A DNA stretch of 64,000 bases from Candidatus Binatia bacterium (GCA_022820725.1 JAJEFA010000014.1:372001-436000); one strand, 5' to 3'; counted from the first letter of the stretch, positions 18,228-26,673 are shown. The notes: generated from the sequence alone by a model not told the origin. Made by a program: numbers and translations.

Positions 18228-19430
18228 TCAGACGCTGAACACATGCACGGACGCGACCGCGTTTTCGCCGTCAAGGACGCCGCCGCCGTTTTCGGTCAGG
18301 CCGACCTTGGCGCCCGCGACCTGACGCTCACCCGCCTCGCCCCGGAGCTGCCAGAATATCTCGCAGATCTGGGCCACTCCGGTCGCGCCGACCGGATGAC
18401 CCTTGGCCAGGAGCCCGCCGCTTGGATTAACCGGGCAGCGGCCGCCAAGCTGAGTCACGCCATCGTCAATGAGTTTCCCGCCCTCGCCCGCTTGACACAG
18501 ACCCAGCTCCTCATACACCAGCAGTTCGGCCGGCGCGGTGGCGTCGTGGGCCTCGATCACCTGGACATCATCCGGCCCAAGCCCGGCCTGCTCGTATGCC
18601 TTGCGAGCGACTGACGGGACGATGCCAGGAGAATCGGTCGCCTGTTTATTGCTTGAACCCAGAGTCGAGGCTTTGACATAGACGGGCCGGGTGGTGAGTT
18701 GGCGGGCTTTGTCCGCCGTCGTCACCAGGACTGCGGCCGCGCCATCGCCAATCGGGGAACACATCATGCGGGTGAGCGGCTCCGCGATGAGGGGCGCGGC
18801 CAGCACATCCTCGACCGAGCGCTTGGTTTGATACTGGGCATGCGGGTTCAGGCTCCCGTTGGTGTGGTTCTTGGCGGCGATCCGGGCGAACTGTTCCTGC
18901 GTCGTGCCGTAGCGCTGCATATGCTGGCGGGCGAGGTTGGCATAATAGTCCATAAAAACGCTGCGGGACTGACCGGCCCCCGCGCTCTGCTCGCCGCTCA
19001 TCTCTCTGGCAAAGCTATCGGCCAGCTCAAGATCGATGGCGCTGCCAATCGCCTCGAACGTCCGCTGCTTATCCGGGTGAAAGAGCTTTTCCATACCAAG
19101 TGCGAGCACAACGTCATACATCCCGGACGCGACGTAGAGCCAGGCCAGATGGAAGGCGGTGGAAGAGCTGGCACACGCGTTTTCGGTATTAATGACCGGG
19201 ATGCCCCCGATGCCGAGCTCGCGCAGCACGACCTGCCCCCGGATACACTCTTGTCCGGTAATCAGGCCGGCCACCGCATTCCCCACGGCCGCGGCCTCAA
19301 TGTCCGGCGTGGCAACTCCTGCCGATTGGAGGGCCCCTTCAATCGCCTCACGGGCCAAATCCTTCATACTGCGATCCACATGTTTGCCAAAGCGCGTCAT
19401 CCCCGCGCCAACGAGTGCAACCTGTCGCAT
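18228..19430 (-). CDS. Thiolase family acyl-CoA acyltransferase
   Basis: A 400-residue thiolase-fold protein of the SCP-x/lipid-transfer subgroup. The nucleophilic cysteine is in ENACASSSTAFHLA (about residue 86); histidines are in EAHDATAPAE and GLLAKGHPVGATG. The C-terminal NGGG replaces the usual CxGGG motif, as in many SCP2-type thiolases, so the second catalytic cysteine is absent. It probably cleaves branched or steroid-like beta-ketoacyl-CoA. The start MRQVALVGAGMTRFGKH is standard. It is divergent from the small gene at 19489 and ends close to the urea-operon terminator. Confidence 0.85.
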   Translation of the reverse strand: MRQVALVGAGMTRFGKHVDRSMKDLAREAIEGALQSAGVATPDIEAAAVGNAVAGLITGQECIRGQVVLRELGIGGIPVINTENACASSSTAFHLAWLYVASGMYDVVLALGMEKLFHPDKQRTFEAIGSAIDLELADSFAREMSGEQSAGAGQSRSVFMDYYANLARQHMQRYGTTQEQFARIAAKNHTNGSLNPHAQYQTKRSVEDVLAAPLIAEPLTRMMCSPIGDGAAAVLVTTADKARQLTTRPVYVKASTLGSSNKQATDSPGIVPSVARKAYEQAGLGPDDVQVIEAHDATAPAELLVYEELGLCQAGEGGKLIDDGVTQLGGRCPVNPSGGLLAKGHPVGATGVAQICEIFWQLRGEAGERQVAGAKVGLTENGGGVLDGENAVASVHVFSV

Positions 19431-19488
19431 ACTGTTCCCCTTTCCTGTAGATGTGAGGGCTCCTAGTCTACCAAAGGAGGCAGACCGG

Positions 19489-19725
19489 ATGGAAGATGCG
19501 TTTGCGATTATCGGTCAATGGATCGGTTTGGTGAAGTCGGCCAAGCTGTCCATTGCAGAGGTGAGTCAGGACTGCGAAGCCCGCGTGGCCGCCGGCGTGG
19601 TCAGTGCCGAGGAGGATTTTCAGGAAGCGGTGCGCTCCGTGTTTGAAGCGCTGAGCACCCTTCAGGTCCGCCTGGAAGAACAAGAGGAATTGCTGGAATC
19701 GGAGTTGGAGGATGAGGAGGCGTGA
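19489..19725 (+). CDS. Small acidic helical protein, unknown
   Basis: A 78-residue ORF with a strong ribosome site (AAAGGAGG at 19473-19480, 8 bases before ATG). The protein is predicted helical, with a C-terminal heptad-like acidic stretch (LQVRLEEQEELLESELED). No family recognised. It shares the short divergent gap with the thiolase gene and lies 19 bases ahead of the next ORF's likely start, so the two may be co-transcribed. Confidence 0.6.
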   Translation: MEDAFAIIGQWIGLVKSAKLSIAEVSQDCEARVAAGVVSAEEDFQEAVRSVFEALSTLQVRLEEQEELLESELEDEEA

Positions 19726-19744
19726 TAAGGGTGAGGAGAGCGTT

Positions 19745-20611
19745 ATGGACAATCGAAACGAAATGGACGACCGAGGAGATCCGCAAGACAGTGCAGAATG
19801 GCACTCAATTAGACGGGAGGCTGCACTTGTACGTCACCTCTTAGGATCGGGTGTAACTGGTCTGGGTAAAGCCAACTACGCTGACAAGGCAGGTGAGTAC
19901 TATATTGCCTTTTTCGGCCTTTCGATTGGATTAGAGCGACTCGCAAAACTGACCCTCGTGGCAGATTACGCTATTATGGAAAATGGGGAGATGCCAGACA
20001 AACAGTACTTAAAGAAGTTTGGGCACAAAATATATGAATTACTGAATGCTGTAGATGATATCTCAAAGAATCGGAACTTGCAGTTAAAATATGGTCGTCC
20101 AACTAACGAAATTAGTGCTGCTATAATCAACTGTCTTGATGCATTCGCGGATGCTGGCCGTGGGCGTTATGCAAACTTCGCCGCACTGGACGACCCCGAT
20201 TTCGGAGAGCAAGAGCCGATCCGCAAGTGGTGGGATGATGTGGCTGAGCGTATCTTGACTGAGCATTACTCCGAGAAACCCGTACAGAAACGGATTGAAA
20301 ATAATGCAAAAATTATTGACGCTTTGATTTCGCCTTTCACTTTTGTCAACTACACCAATGAGAAAGGTGATGCCATGAACGACGTACTTTCCGCGTCTAT
20401 CCGCACCGGAAAGACCGAAATAGTTCAACGATATGGTCGTTTTTATGCGCTTACAGTTGTTCGTTGGCTTTCTAATGTTTTCTCACAGCTTTCCGAGGTA
20501 GCGTGCTACGGTCACCACATTGACGCTTTCTTCGGCGTATGGGAATACTTCGATACCTATCGAGTTGATGACAGTTTTCTGAAAACACGAAAAATTTGGC
20601 CGTTACGCTAA
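19745..20611 (+). CDS. Hypothetical protein, possibly HEPN-like
   Basis: About 288 residues from the ATG at 19745; the frame is open to 19712, overlapping the previous gene. It is predicted mostly helical and has lower GC and a different codon bias from its neighbours, suggesting transfer. The segment YYIAFFGLSIGLERLAKLTL resembles helices of HEPN-type or surface-exclusion-like proteins, but I see no Rx4-6H catalytic motif that would secure the call. Function unknown. Confidence 0.5.
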   Translation: MDNRNEMDDRGDPQDSAEWHSIRREAALVRHLLGSGVTGLGKANYADKAGEYYIAFFGLSIGLERLAKLTLVADYAIMENGEMPDKQYLKKFGHKIYELLNAVDDISKNRNLQLKYGRPTNEISAAIINCLDAFADAGRGRYANFAALDDPDFGEQEPIRKWWDDVAERILTEHYSEKPVQKRIENNAKIIDALISPFTFVNYTNEKGDAMNDVLSASIRTGKTEIVQRYGRFYALTVVRWLSNVFSQLSEVACYGHHIDAFFGVWEYFDTYRVDDSFLKTRKIWPLR

Positions 20612-20811
20612 TCGACGTCGGAGCGACAGGTGTGATGGGTGGAGCACGCGTGGCGGTAGCTGAGGAGCATGGTGACATTGATATGCCGGTTCTCGTAGCC
20701 GGGTCGAAAGTCAAGGGCGGCGGTGCGGTGGAAGAGGGCCGAATCGAAGATCATGACGCGGTTCCGCCGGTAGGGCACGGTCACATGATCGTCAAGTGCC
20801 CTAGTACTCAA
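20608..20811 (-). pseudogene. Fragment of a 2OG-Fe(II) dioxygenase C-terminus
   Basis: A 67-codon open stretch without a convincing start encodes PYRRNRVMIFDSALFH, then RPGYENRHINVTMLL. This matches the C-terminal half of prolyl-4-hydroxylase-like 2OG dioxygenases: the distal iron His in LFH and an arginine for oxoglutarate in NRHIN. The N-terminal HxD half is missing, because the frame runs directly into the end of the deaminase gene on the same strand. It is most likely a truncated remnant. Confidence 0.5.
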
Positions 20812-21292
20812 TGTGATCCGCCTTGCCCTGCCACTCCCGAAAGACTGCTAACGCCTGCTCGCGCAGCAATTGCTGCGCGGGGATTTGGCGCTCGGCCCAC
20901 GGCCGTTGTAATTCCTGGTAAAAGACCTTGTCGTCGAAGCCGATATTCCTAGCGTCCTCAGTAGTATTGGCGAAATAAATTTTCTCGATCCTCGCCCAGT
21001 AGATGGCGGCAAGACACATGGGGCAGGGTTCGCAACTGGTATAGATTTCGCATCCTCCGAGGTGGAAGCTGTCGAGCCTGGAGGCCGCCCGCCTGATGGC
21101 CATCATCTCCGCGTGGGCCGTGGGATCCTTGCGGGAGATGACCGCATTATATCCCTCTGCAATAATCGCTCCCTCCTTGACGATCACCGCACCGAATGGT
21201 CCGTCTCCCCCCGCCCTCATATGAGTGCGTGCGAGCTCTATGGCCCGGCCCATGAATTCCGGCTGTCTCTCTTTCCTCACCTCCTCCAGCAT
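20801..21292 (-). CDS. guaD: Guanine deaminase-like nucleoside/base deaminase
   Basis: A 163-residue zinc deaminase of the CDA fold. It has the HAE motif in TAHAEMMAIRRA (zinc His and proton-shuttle Glu) and PCPMC in CEPCPMCLAAIYWA. The overall pattern, FGAVIVKEGAIIAEGYN, the GFDD segment and a C-terminus ending in a tyrosine, resembles Bacillus-type GuaD, where the C-terminal tail of one subunit closes the partner's active site. TadA or a general cytidine deaminase is the alternative. Guanine deamination would feed purine nitrogen toward urea, in keeping with the nearby urease, but that link is inference. Confidence 0.75.
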   Translation of the reverse strand: MLEEVRKERQPEFMGRAIELARTHMRAGGDGPFGAVIVKEGAIIAEGYNAVISRKDPTAHAEMMAIRRAASRLDSFHLGGCEIYTSCEPCPMCLAAIYWARIEKIYFANTTEDARNIGFDDKVFYQELQRPWAERQIPAQQLLREQALAVFREWQGKADHIEY

Positions 21293-21461
21293 AACGCTAC
21301 GATAACCCCTTTTTACGCATCTGATAACCGCTCGGAGGACCGTCGGCTTACGTTGCGCTCATCTGACAGCCGAGACTCGGTATGATAGAGTCGAAAAAAG
21401 CGATTTCTGGTGCCAGAAACCATTTTATCGCACTTCGAGGTGGGGAGGAGGATTCGGATCA

Positions 21462-21953
21462 ATGAGGAGAGATGAGCTAGAAGGAGCGTTGAATCGCCTG
21501 GCTGCAGACGCCAAAAAAGCAGGCGGATGGGGCCGCAAGAAATGGACGTACAAAATCAAAAAATTATTAGTGCGCCTGGGCGAACAAGAGAAGTATCAAA
21601 CGTGTGCCACGAAAATTGAGGCGGCAACTTGGCCCATGGAATGGCTCTATGACGTGGTGTGGCTGAAGGCGACCAAGGAATTTCTGGTCAGCGATATTGC
21701 ACTCGTGGCGGAAATCGAGTGGGGAAATGAGAGGGACGTGTGGGACGACTTCCAGAAGCTCCCGCTGGCACGGGCTGACTATCGGGTGATGATTTTCGAC
21801 GACAAGCCCGGATTACGAGGCCGACTGATAAAGCAAGCGAGAAAATTCGGGAAACGCGGACCAGGCGATCTATACTTCCTGGCGAGTTACGCAGACGGGG
21901 AATTTACCGTTCACGAAGAGGTTACCCGTCGGTCGGATGAGCTGGCGGCGTAA
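21462..21953 (+). CDS. Hypothetical protein, possible PD-(D/E)XK-like pattern
   Basis: 163 residues. The middle has EWLYDVVWL, then VAEIEWGNERDVWDDFQKL and a hydrophobic strand YRVMIF. An acidic residue, an E-x-E strand and a D-x-x-K helix in this order recall restriction-endonuclease-like folds, but the spacing is not decisive. The N-terminus is lysine-rich. A GGAGGAG ribosome site precedes the ATG, and a terminator follows at 21975. It stands alone between the deaminase and the gsp genes. Function unknown. Confidence 0.55.
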   Translation: MRRDELEGALNRLAADAKKAGGWGRKKWTYKIKKLLVRLGEQEKYQTCATKIEAATWPMEWLYDVVWLKATKEFLVSDIALVAEIEWGNERDVWDDFQKLPLARADYRVMIFDDKPGLRGRLIKQARKFGKRGPGDLYFLASYADGEFTVHEEVTRRSDELAA

Positions 21954-21974
21954 TCAGACGGCCCTGGCAGCAAG

Positions 21975-21997
21975 CACCCGGTGGGTGTAATTTTTTT
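21975..21997 (+). terminator. Terminator of the 21462 gene
   Basis: Stem CACCC (21975-21979) with GGGTG (21983-21987), 3-base loop, then TAATTTTTTT. It is 22 bases past the stop codon. Confidence 0.65.
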
Positions 21998-22045
21998 GCG
22001 AGCGCTCAGGCAGATATTTTTCTTCCTTTGGCGGGTAGGGCCGGC

Positions 22046-23107
22046 TCAGAACCACCCCTCTTCCTCGTCTTCAAAGTCGTCTTTTCTGAGCGGAAGGGCC
22101 TGCGAAGGCAGACGGTCGTGCCAGCGCAGCACCCGATACGATTTGTTGTCTGTGCGGTCAATCACTCCGGCCAGCCGGCGGGTGATACGCCCAGTGTTCA
22201 GATAGCCGACGCTCTCTATGGTGACAATCGTGGGCAGACCCCCGCGCGCCGCGGTCGCGTCCAGGAACTCTTCCCCGCAGTTTTCGCGTCTTTGTCGAAT
22301 CGTTTCCTCAGCAGTTTCCGCATCAACCCCCTGTATGGCCCGAAGCACGAGGGCGTTTGCGGTTTGCGTATTGGCCATATTGCCGCTTCGCGCATTACCA
22401 TACACTGTGAACACCTCGTTCAGGGTGTTGTAGAAGAGATCCTGGGTGACGTCGCGAATCAGTAGGAGCTCATCAATCATGTCGAGCGGTCCGTCCTTGG
22501 CCGGATAGGCAATGTCCTGGGCCAGGTAGTAATCACTCTCAACCCCATTCAGTCGCTCTAAGGGGTCCGGGTCGCGCCAGTCGAGTATGGCATCGGCCAG
22601 GGCATCCCCAAAGTCCGGATCAAAGTCCAGATTGGTAAAGGTCTGACGTAGAATAATCTCATCCGCCTGGTTGATATTGATCTTGCCACTCTCGTCACTG
22701 ACCCGGACCTGATACCCGCCCTCGCCATAGGGTTCATTTCTCCATTGGCCGTCGCCGAGTAGCCAGACGTCTGGGCACTCATCTGGCTCATCATCGCTCA
22801 GCCGGTTGCGTGAGCCCAGCCGATCATCGTCTCGGGTATCCCGCGTTCGGCCCTGCTGGCTCGTTCGGATGAGCTGGTAGAGGGCGCGGTTCAGCCCGGC
22901 TACGGCTAAATAATAGGTTTTGATCTCCTGCTGGTAGACATCGGTACTCAGCCCCTCCACCCGGGCGGTCCGGCCCAGCTCAATCGCCACAACCATGAGC
23001 ACCATTAGCGCCCACACGACCACAATCAGGATAACGCCACGTTCATTCTGCAAAGAGTAAACGCGTTCAGCTTTTTTGTCTGATTGGAGGACACGTTTAC
23101 TCTTCAT
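22046..23107 (-). CDS. gspK: Type II secretion minor pseudopilin GspK
   Basis: About 353 residues from ATG 23107. After the leader comes GVILIVVVWALMVLMVVA, the hydrophobic helix of GspK, which lacks Glu5 as is normal for this subunit. The large periplasmic domain contains SDESGKININQADE and ADAILDWRDPD, the latter part of the conserved SAM-like region. GspK caps the pseudopilus tip with GspI and GspJ. The frame runs upstream to 23287, but that part overlaps the real C-terminus of gspJ. The first 18 or so residues after Met (KSKRVLQSDKKAERVYSL) are encoded by a full R1 repeat, so the leader peptide is repeat-derived. Confidence 0.88.
   Translation of the reverse strand: MKSKRVLQSDKKAERVYSLQNERGVILIVVVWALMVLMVVAIELGRTARVEGLSTDVYQQEIKTYYLAVAGLNRALYQLIRTSQQGRTRDTRDDDRLGSRNRLSDDEPDECPDVWLLGDGQWRNEPYGEGGYQVRVSDESGKININQADEIILRQTFTNLDFDPDFGDALADAILDWRDPDPLERLNGVESDYYLAQDIAYPAKDGPLDMIDELLLIRDVTQDLFYNTLNEVFTVYGNARSGNMANTQTANALVLRAIQGVDAETAEETIRQRRENCGEEFLDATAARGGLPTIVTIESVGYLNTGRITRRLAGVIDRTDNKSYRVLRWHDRLPSQALPLRKDDFEDEEEGWF
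23052..23104. repeat. R1 palindromic element inside gspK leader
   Basis: Arms AAAGAGTAAACGCGTTC and GGACACGTTTACTCTT; loop AGCTTTTTTGTCTGATT is altered. It lies directly after the gspK start codon and is translated in frame, ending just before the prepilin peptidase site. Confidence 0.9.
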
Positions 23108-23112
23108 GGTCG

Positions 23113-23796
23113 CTATCTCCGACTCCGGCTGCGGCGGCGGTTCTGGGGAGTACGCTGCAGTTCCGAAACCGGGTCCTGGACCTGAATCGGGACTTCGATC
23201 TGCCATTCGTTTGGCAGGTTGCTCACCTGGGCGCGCCACGACAGCCGTACGGCCTGCGGCAGCTTGGGCTCCTATTCGCCGCTCCAACTCTCATGCCACG
23301 CTTCTTCGTCCTCGTTTTGCCGTTGCCCAAAATACTCCCAGACCAGCTCGTCCACATCAGACAGAACCTCGGCCTCCAAGTATAAACTCCCCTCCCGCTC
23401 TTCGGCTAAGTCTGCCGGTAATGTCGGAGCGGAAATCCGCATCCACAGCCCGTGCTCGCCGTCTTCATCTTCTTTGATGAAGTAGGAGACTTTCTCCAAC
23501 CCGCCGATTTCAGGTCGGTCGGCAGAGGCCACGAAACGGAGTTCCTCTTCGCCGCCAAAAAAGTAGACTAGGCGCTCGCCGTCGACCAGCAGCATGAGGG
23601 GGTAGGCCGACTTCAGCTTGCGGACAATCAGGGCCAGGGCTGCGCGGACACGCTGGTTCTCAATACTCCGGGATGTACCACGTTCGAGCGCGTTTGCGCC
23701 AAAGCCGAGCGCGCCATAGACGCCGAGGCTGACCAGACTGATCAGTACCAAGCTGATCAGGAGTTCAAGCAGGGTAAAGCCGCGGGCGTATCGCAC
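23113..23796 (-). pseudogene. gspJ: gspJ interrupted by an in-frame amber codon
   Basis: A GTG start at 23796 gives MRYARGFTLLELLISLVLIS, a class III pilin-like leader and helix typical of GspJ. Translation would end at TAG 23272-23274 after 174 residues. Beyond it the same frame continues for 52 codons with EPKLPQAVRLSWRAQV and NEWQIEVPIQVQDP, the expected GspJ C-terminal strands, and stops at TAG 23113-23115, 5 bases before the gspK ATG. The nonsense codon is therefore a single-base lesion, a sequencing error or a read-through site. TAG is a genuine stop elsewhere in the window (glcF, ureG, ureA), so the code is not reassigned. Confidence 0.85.
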
Positions 23797-23798
23797 GC

Positions 23799-24389
23799 TT
23801 AACGCCTCCCCTCCCCGAGGCTGTCCTCATCCTCGTACATAAGGCGCATGGAACGCAGCTCGATACTGCGGCGGCTCTCCCCTTCCTCCCAGCCGATGCT
23901 GACCGTGATCTCCTTGATGTGCAGCCGCGACGCTTGGCCGCCCAGCTCATCGTTTTCTCTTTCTGCGGCCTCCTCTTCGGTTTCGTCCGGAAAGATTTCC
24001 TGCACCCGTGCCCGCCAAAAGAAACCATCCGGCAGCTCTCCGCTGTCCTCTCCATCTTCCAGGAAATCCGGGGCAAAAAATCCATCCATGACGTTCTGGG
24101 CGTGTATGACCGCCTGGGTGCGGTGTGAGGCCTTTCCGGTGAGACGGAGACTGCCGGCAAAGAGTTCCAGCACGGCCACCAAGCCGACCGCCAGGATGGA
24201 GAGCGCGATCATGATTTCCAAGAGGGTAAACCCTGCAAAGAGGGAACGTATCCCGCATCTGCCGGTCGAGGAAGGATACGTTCCCTCTTTTCGCCAATGG
24301 TGTGTCTGACGCTGCTGGTCTTCTTTCATGCTGGCAACCACCCGCTCTGGGCGGCCCTCCTCTGTCCCCTGACTATTCTTCTCCGGCAT
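23799..24389 (-). CDS. gspI: Type II secretion minor pseudopilin GspI
   Basis: The pilin motif FAGFTLLEIMIALSILAVG (cleavage after G, Glu5 present) is followed by GSLRLTGKASHRTQ and a C-terminal domain typical of GspI but enriched in acidic residues. I place the start at 24389 (overlapping gspH by 17 bases); 24326 and 24446 are possible. In every case the leader is unusually long because an R1 element encodes KEGTYPSSTGRCGIRSLF immediately before AG-FTLLE. It ends 2 bases before the gspJ GTG. Confidence 0.85.
   Translation of the reverse strand: MPEKNSQGTEEGRPERVVASMKEDQQRQTHHWRKEGTYPSSTGRCGIRSLFAGFTLLEIMIALSILAVGLVAVLELFAGSLRLTGKASHRTQAVIHAQNVMDGFFAPDFLEDGEDSGELPDGFFWRARVQEIFPDETEEEAAERENDELGGQASRLHIKEITVSIGWEEGESRRSIELRSMRLMYEDEDSLGEGRR
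24237..24290. repeat. R1 palindromic element inside gspI leader
   Basis: Arms AAAGAGGGAACGTATCC and GGATACGTTCCCTCTTT are exact complements. The loop has diverged. It is translated in a different frame from the copy in gspK and ends two codons before the prepilin cleavage site. Confidence 0.92.
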
Positions 24390-24930
24390 AGCGGACGGTG
24401 GCTGTCCCCAGCAGTGGATTGAGCGCGATGATATAGGCGATCTCATTCGCCCCCCGCTGTTGTTCTATGGTGATCTCTCCGCCGGAATTTGTGCCGTCCG
24501 GATAAAATCGGAACTCGACTTCTCCCTCCTCCCGCACCCACAGACTCGTGGCTGAGAGTTGTATGTCTTCATCAGAGGAAGACATCTGCTCGTCTTCATG
24601 GTCAGACTCCTCCTCGCTGTCCTCCCGCGCCATAACCTGGCGCCCGGACTCCTGCCAATATTGATTGTCTTCGGGGTCAATGACGAGACGTTGCTCTATG
24701 CCATCCGTGAGTGCCCGCAGCCGTAAGAGTTCCAGCGTGGTTCGTAGCTGCGCCGCCGTTCGCTTTGGGTCACTACCGCCAAATCGATTTCCGACCGCAG
24801 GGGCAACGATGGCAAAGGCGATACTGATGATGACGAGGACCAGAATCAGTTCGATCAGGGTAAAGCCATGCTCCGTACCGGATGCAAAAAGACTGGACGG
24901 TCTGCCACGGTTGGAGAGTCTGTGTCGCAT
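24373..24930 (-). CDS. gspH: Type II secretion pseudopilin GspH/FimT family
   Basis: 185 residues. The leader ends in EHG with cleavage before FTLIELILVLVIISIAFA (Glu5 present), followed by AAQLRTTLELLRLRALTDG, as in GspH. The C-terminal domain carries an acidic insertion (DSEEESDHEDEQ). First gene of a gspH-I-J-K block; gspC-G, L and M are not in this window. It follows a short membrane-protein gene on the same strand after 21 bases. Confidence 0.85.
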   Translation of the reverse strand: MRHRLSNRGRPSSLFASGTEHGFTLIELILVLVIISIAFAIVAPAVGNRFGGSDPKRTAAQLRTTLELLRLRALTDGIEQRLVIDPEDNQYWQESGRQVMAREDSEEESDHEDEQMSSSDEDIQLSATSLWVREEGEVEFRFYPDGTNSGGEITIEQQRGANEIAYIIALNPLLGTATVRYAGEE

Positions 24931-24951
24931 GGAGAGGGGCGAGCGCTGCGC

Positions 24952-25143
24952 TCATGGGTTGGAGGCCGTCTGCTGCTTCGCCTTCTGCAGGGCGTTCAGC
25001 TTGAGGATAATGACCAGCACGGCCCCGCCTATGCCGACCCCACACCGGAGCAGCTCCGAGGTGCCGTTCCATATCTCCATCAGGCAAAAGCCGATCACCC
25101 CCACCATGAGGGCAATCATGATCCGGTCCCACAGGTTACGCAT
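24952..25143 (-). CDS. Small two-helix membrane protein
   Basis: 63 residues with two hydrophobic segments (IMIALMVGVIGFCLMEIW and VGIGGAVLVIILKL) and a basic C-terminus. No family recognised. It lies between the acyl-CoA dehydrogenase stop/start region and gspH on the same strand with short gaps, so it is probably co-transcribed with the gsp block. Confidence 0.6.
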   Translation of the reverse strand: MRNLWDRIMIALMVGVIGFCLMEIWNGTSELLRCGVGIGGAVLVIILKLNALQKAKQQTASNP

Positions 25144-25153
25144 GACGCTCTCC

Positions 25154-26332
25154 CTATCGAATACAGTCCATATGCCGTGTCAAATCCTTGGTGATATTCT
25201 TCTGATGCGCTTCCAGGGTGCCGCCTCCAATCTCAAGCAGCTTTGCGTCCCGCCATAAGCGCTCAACCACGTACTCGTTAAAATAGCCATAACCACCCAA
25301 CACCTGCATGGCGTTGTCCGCGACGGTTTTTGCCATGGTCGTGGCGACCAGCTTGACGCCGTCCGAGTCGATACGATGGCCGGGCTGATCCAGGTCCATA
25401 TTCCGCGCGGTGTGATACAGATAGGTCCGTGCCGCCATGTATTGGGCATAGGAGTCCGCGATATAGCGCTGGATCTGACCAAAGCGGTTAATGGGCTGGC
25501 CATAGGCAGTGCGCTCACTCGCATAACGGGTCATATCTTCGACGCAGCGGCCAGCGATACCCGTAGACATGGCGCCAATCGTGACCCGCTCGATTTCCAG
25601 GTTGCGCATCATGTGGAGTCCGCTGTCGCCTTCTTCGCCCAGGCGATTGGCAACCGGAACCTGACAGTCGTCAAAGACGAGTTCGGCGGTCATGGAGGCG
25701 CGCATACCGGTTTTCCCGTGGAGCCGTTGACCGAGCGAAAATCCGGGAAAGTCCTTCTCCACAATAAACGAACTCAGACCCTGCTCTGTTTTTGCGTAGA
25801 CGAGAAAGAGGTTGCCCAGCGTGGTGTCATCCAGCGCGCCGTTGGTAATGAACATCTTGCGACCGGTAAGGGCATAGGTATCCCCTTGGCGGACCGCCTG
25901 CGTTTTCATCCCGAGCACATCCGTGCCGGCTGAGGGCTCAGTCATACACATCCCGCCGACCCATTCCCCGGAGAGGAGGGGCGGCAAATACTTCTGGCGT
26001 TGTTCGTCATTGGCATTGCGACAGAAATTATTGACCAGGAGCATGGCGTGGGCCAGGTAGGCCAAGCAGAAGCCGGGGTCCGAGGCGGACAGTTCCTCGT
26101 GCGCGATAACGGCCGCCACCGCGTCCATGCCCGATCCGCCATACGCCTCCGGCACCGTAATGCCCAGCAGTCCGAGTTCGCCGAGTTCGCGGAAGAGGGT
26201 GATATTGAAGCGTTCCTGACGATCGTGCTCCAGCGCCTGCGGCTCAACTCGTTCTTTGACAAACTCTCGAACAGTCTGTCGCAAGAGACGATGCTCTGCA
26301 GAGGGATGAAAGATATCGACGTCGGCCGTCAC
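25154..26332 (-). CDS. Acyl-CoA dehydrogenase
   Basis: 392 residues with the full ACAD architecture. The helical N-terminal domain is LRQTVREFVKERVEP. The FAD/substrate site shows CMTEPSAGTDVLGM and KMFITNGALDDT. The C-terminal helical domain has QVLGGYGYFNEYVVERLWRD and EIGGGTLE. The EIGGGT form in place of YEGT suggests the isovaleryl-CoA or glutaryl-like branch, with the catalytic Glu in the middle domain. It oxidises acyl-CoA at C2-C3 and passes electrons to ETF. It starts just after the gap containing two R1 elements. Confidence 0.9.
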   Translation of the reverse strand: MTADVDIFHPSAEHRLLRQTVREFVKERVEPQALEHDRQERFNITLFRELGELGLLGITVPEAYGGSGMDAVAAVIAHEELSASDPGFCLAYLAHAMLLVNNFCRNANDEQRQKYLPPLLSGEWVGGMCMTEPSAGTDVLGMKTQAVRQGDTYALTGRKMFITNGALDDTTLGNLFLVYAKTEQGLSSFIVEKDFPGFSLGQRLHGKTGMRASMTAELVFDDCQVPVANRLGEEGDSGLHMMRNLEIERVTIGAMSTGIAGRCVEDMTRYASERTAYGQPINRFGQIQRYIADSYAQYMAARTYLYHTARNMDLDQPGHRIDSDGVKLVATTMAKTVADNAMQVLGGYGYFNEYVVERLWRDAKLLEIGGGTLEAHQKNITKDLTRHMDCIR

Positions 26333-26463
26333 GTAGGCACCTCCTCATCTTCCTTATAGGCTGTGCTCCTAACCTACCAGTATTCTCCGCGTATTGCAGT
26401 CCTCACGGAGATTTTTCGCGGCATCTCTTGTAAAAAAGACTGAGCGGGTCTACGACAGTCTTG

Positions 26464-26520
26464 AAAGAGTGAACGTGTCTTCCAATAGAAACATGCAGAT
26501 GCTGGACACGTTTACTCTTT
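26464..26520. repeat. R1 palindromic element, intergenic
   Basis: Arms AAAGAGTGAACGTGTC and GGACACGTTTACTCTTT with loop TTCCAATAGAAACATGCAGATGCT cut by the usual TCCAAT and AGATGCT ends. First of two copies in the 382-base gap 26333-26714 between the divergent dehydrogenase and aldolase genes. Confidence 0.92.
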
Positions 26521-26618
26521 GAGCGAAGAGCCACGCGCTGGGCGGGCAACCCGGTGGCCCCAAAGAATGAGGCACCCAGGGTGCCTGCTTACCGGAGCGG
26601 CCCGCCGGAGTCTGCGGC

Positions 26619-26673
26619 GAAGAGGGAACGTGTCCTCCAATAGATACACAAAGCTGGACGCGTTTACCCTATT
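26619..26673. repeat. R1 palindromic element, intergenic
   Basis: Arms GAAGAGGGAACGTGTCC and GGACGCGTTTACCCTATT, the right arm mutated at its end. The 98 bases between this copy and the previous one are GC-rich and include the 17-base palindrome AGGCACCCAGGGTGCCT; no ORF seen there. Confidence 0.88.

Noticed and set aside
23113..23796. Genome-wide reassignment of TAG as a sense codon
   Set aside because: glcF, ureG, ureA, urtD and the sulfur carrier end with TAG at positions matching family lengths, so TAG is an ordinary stop here.
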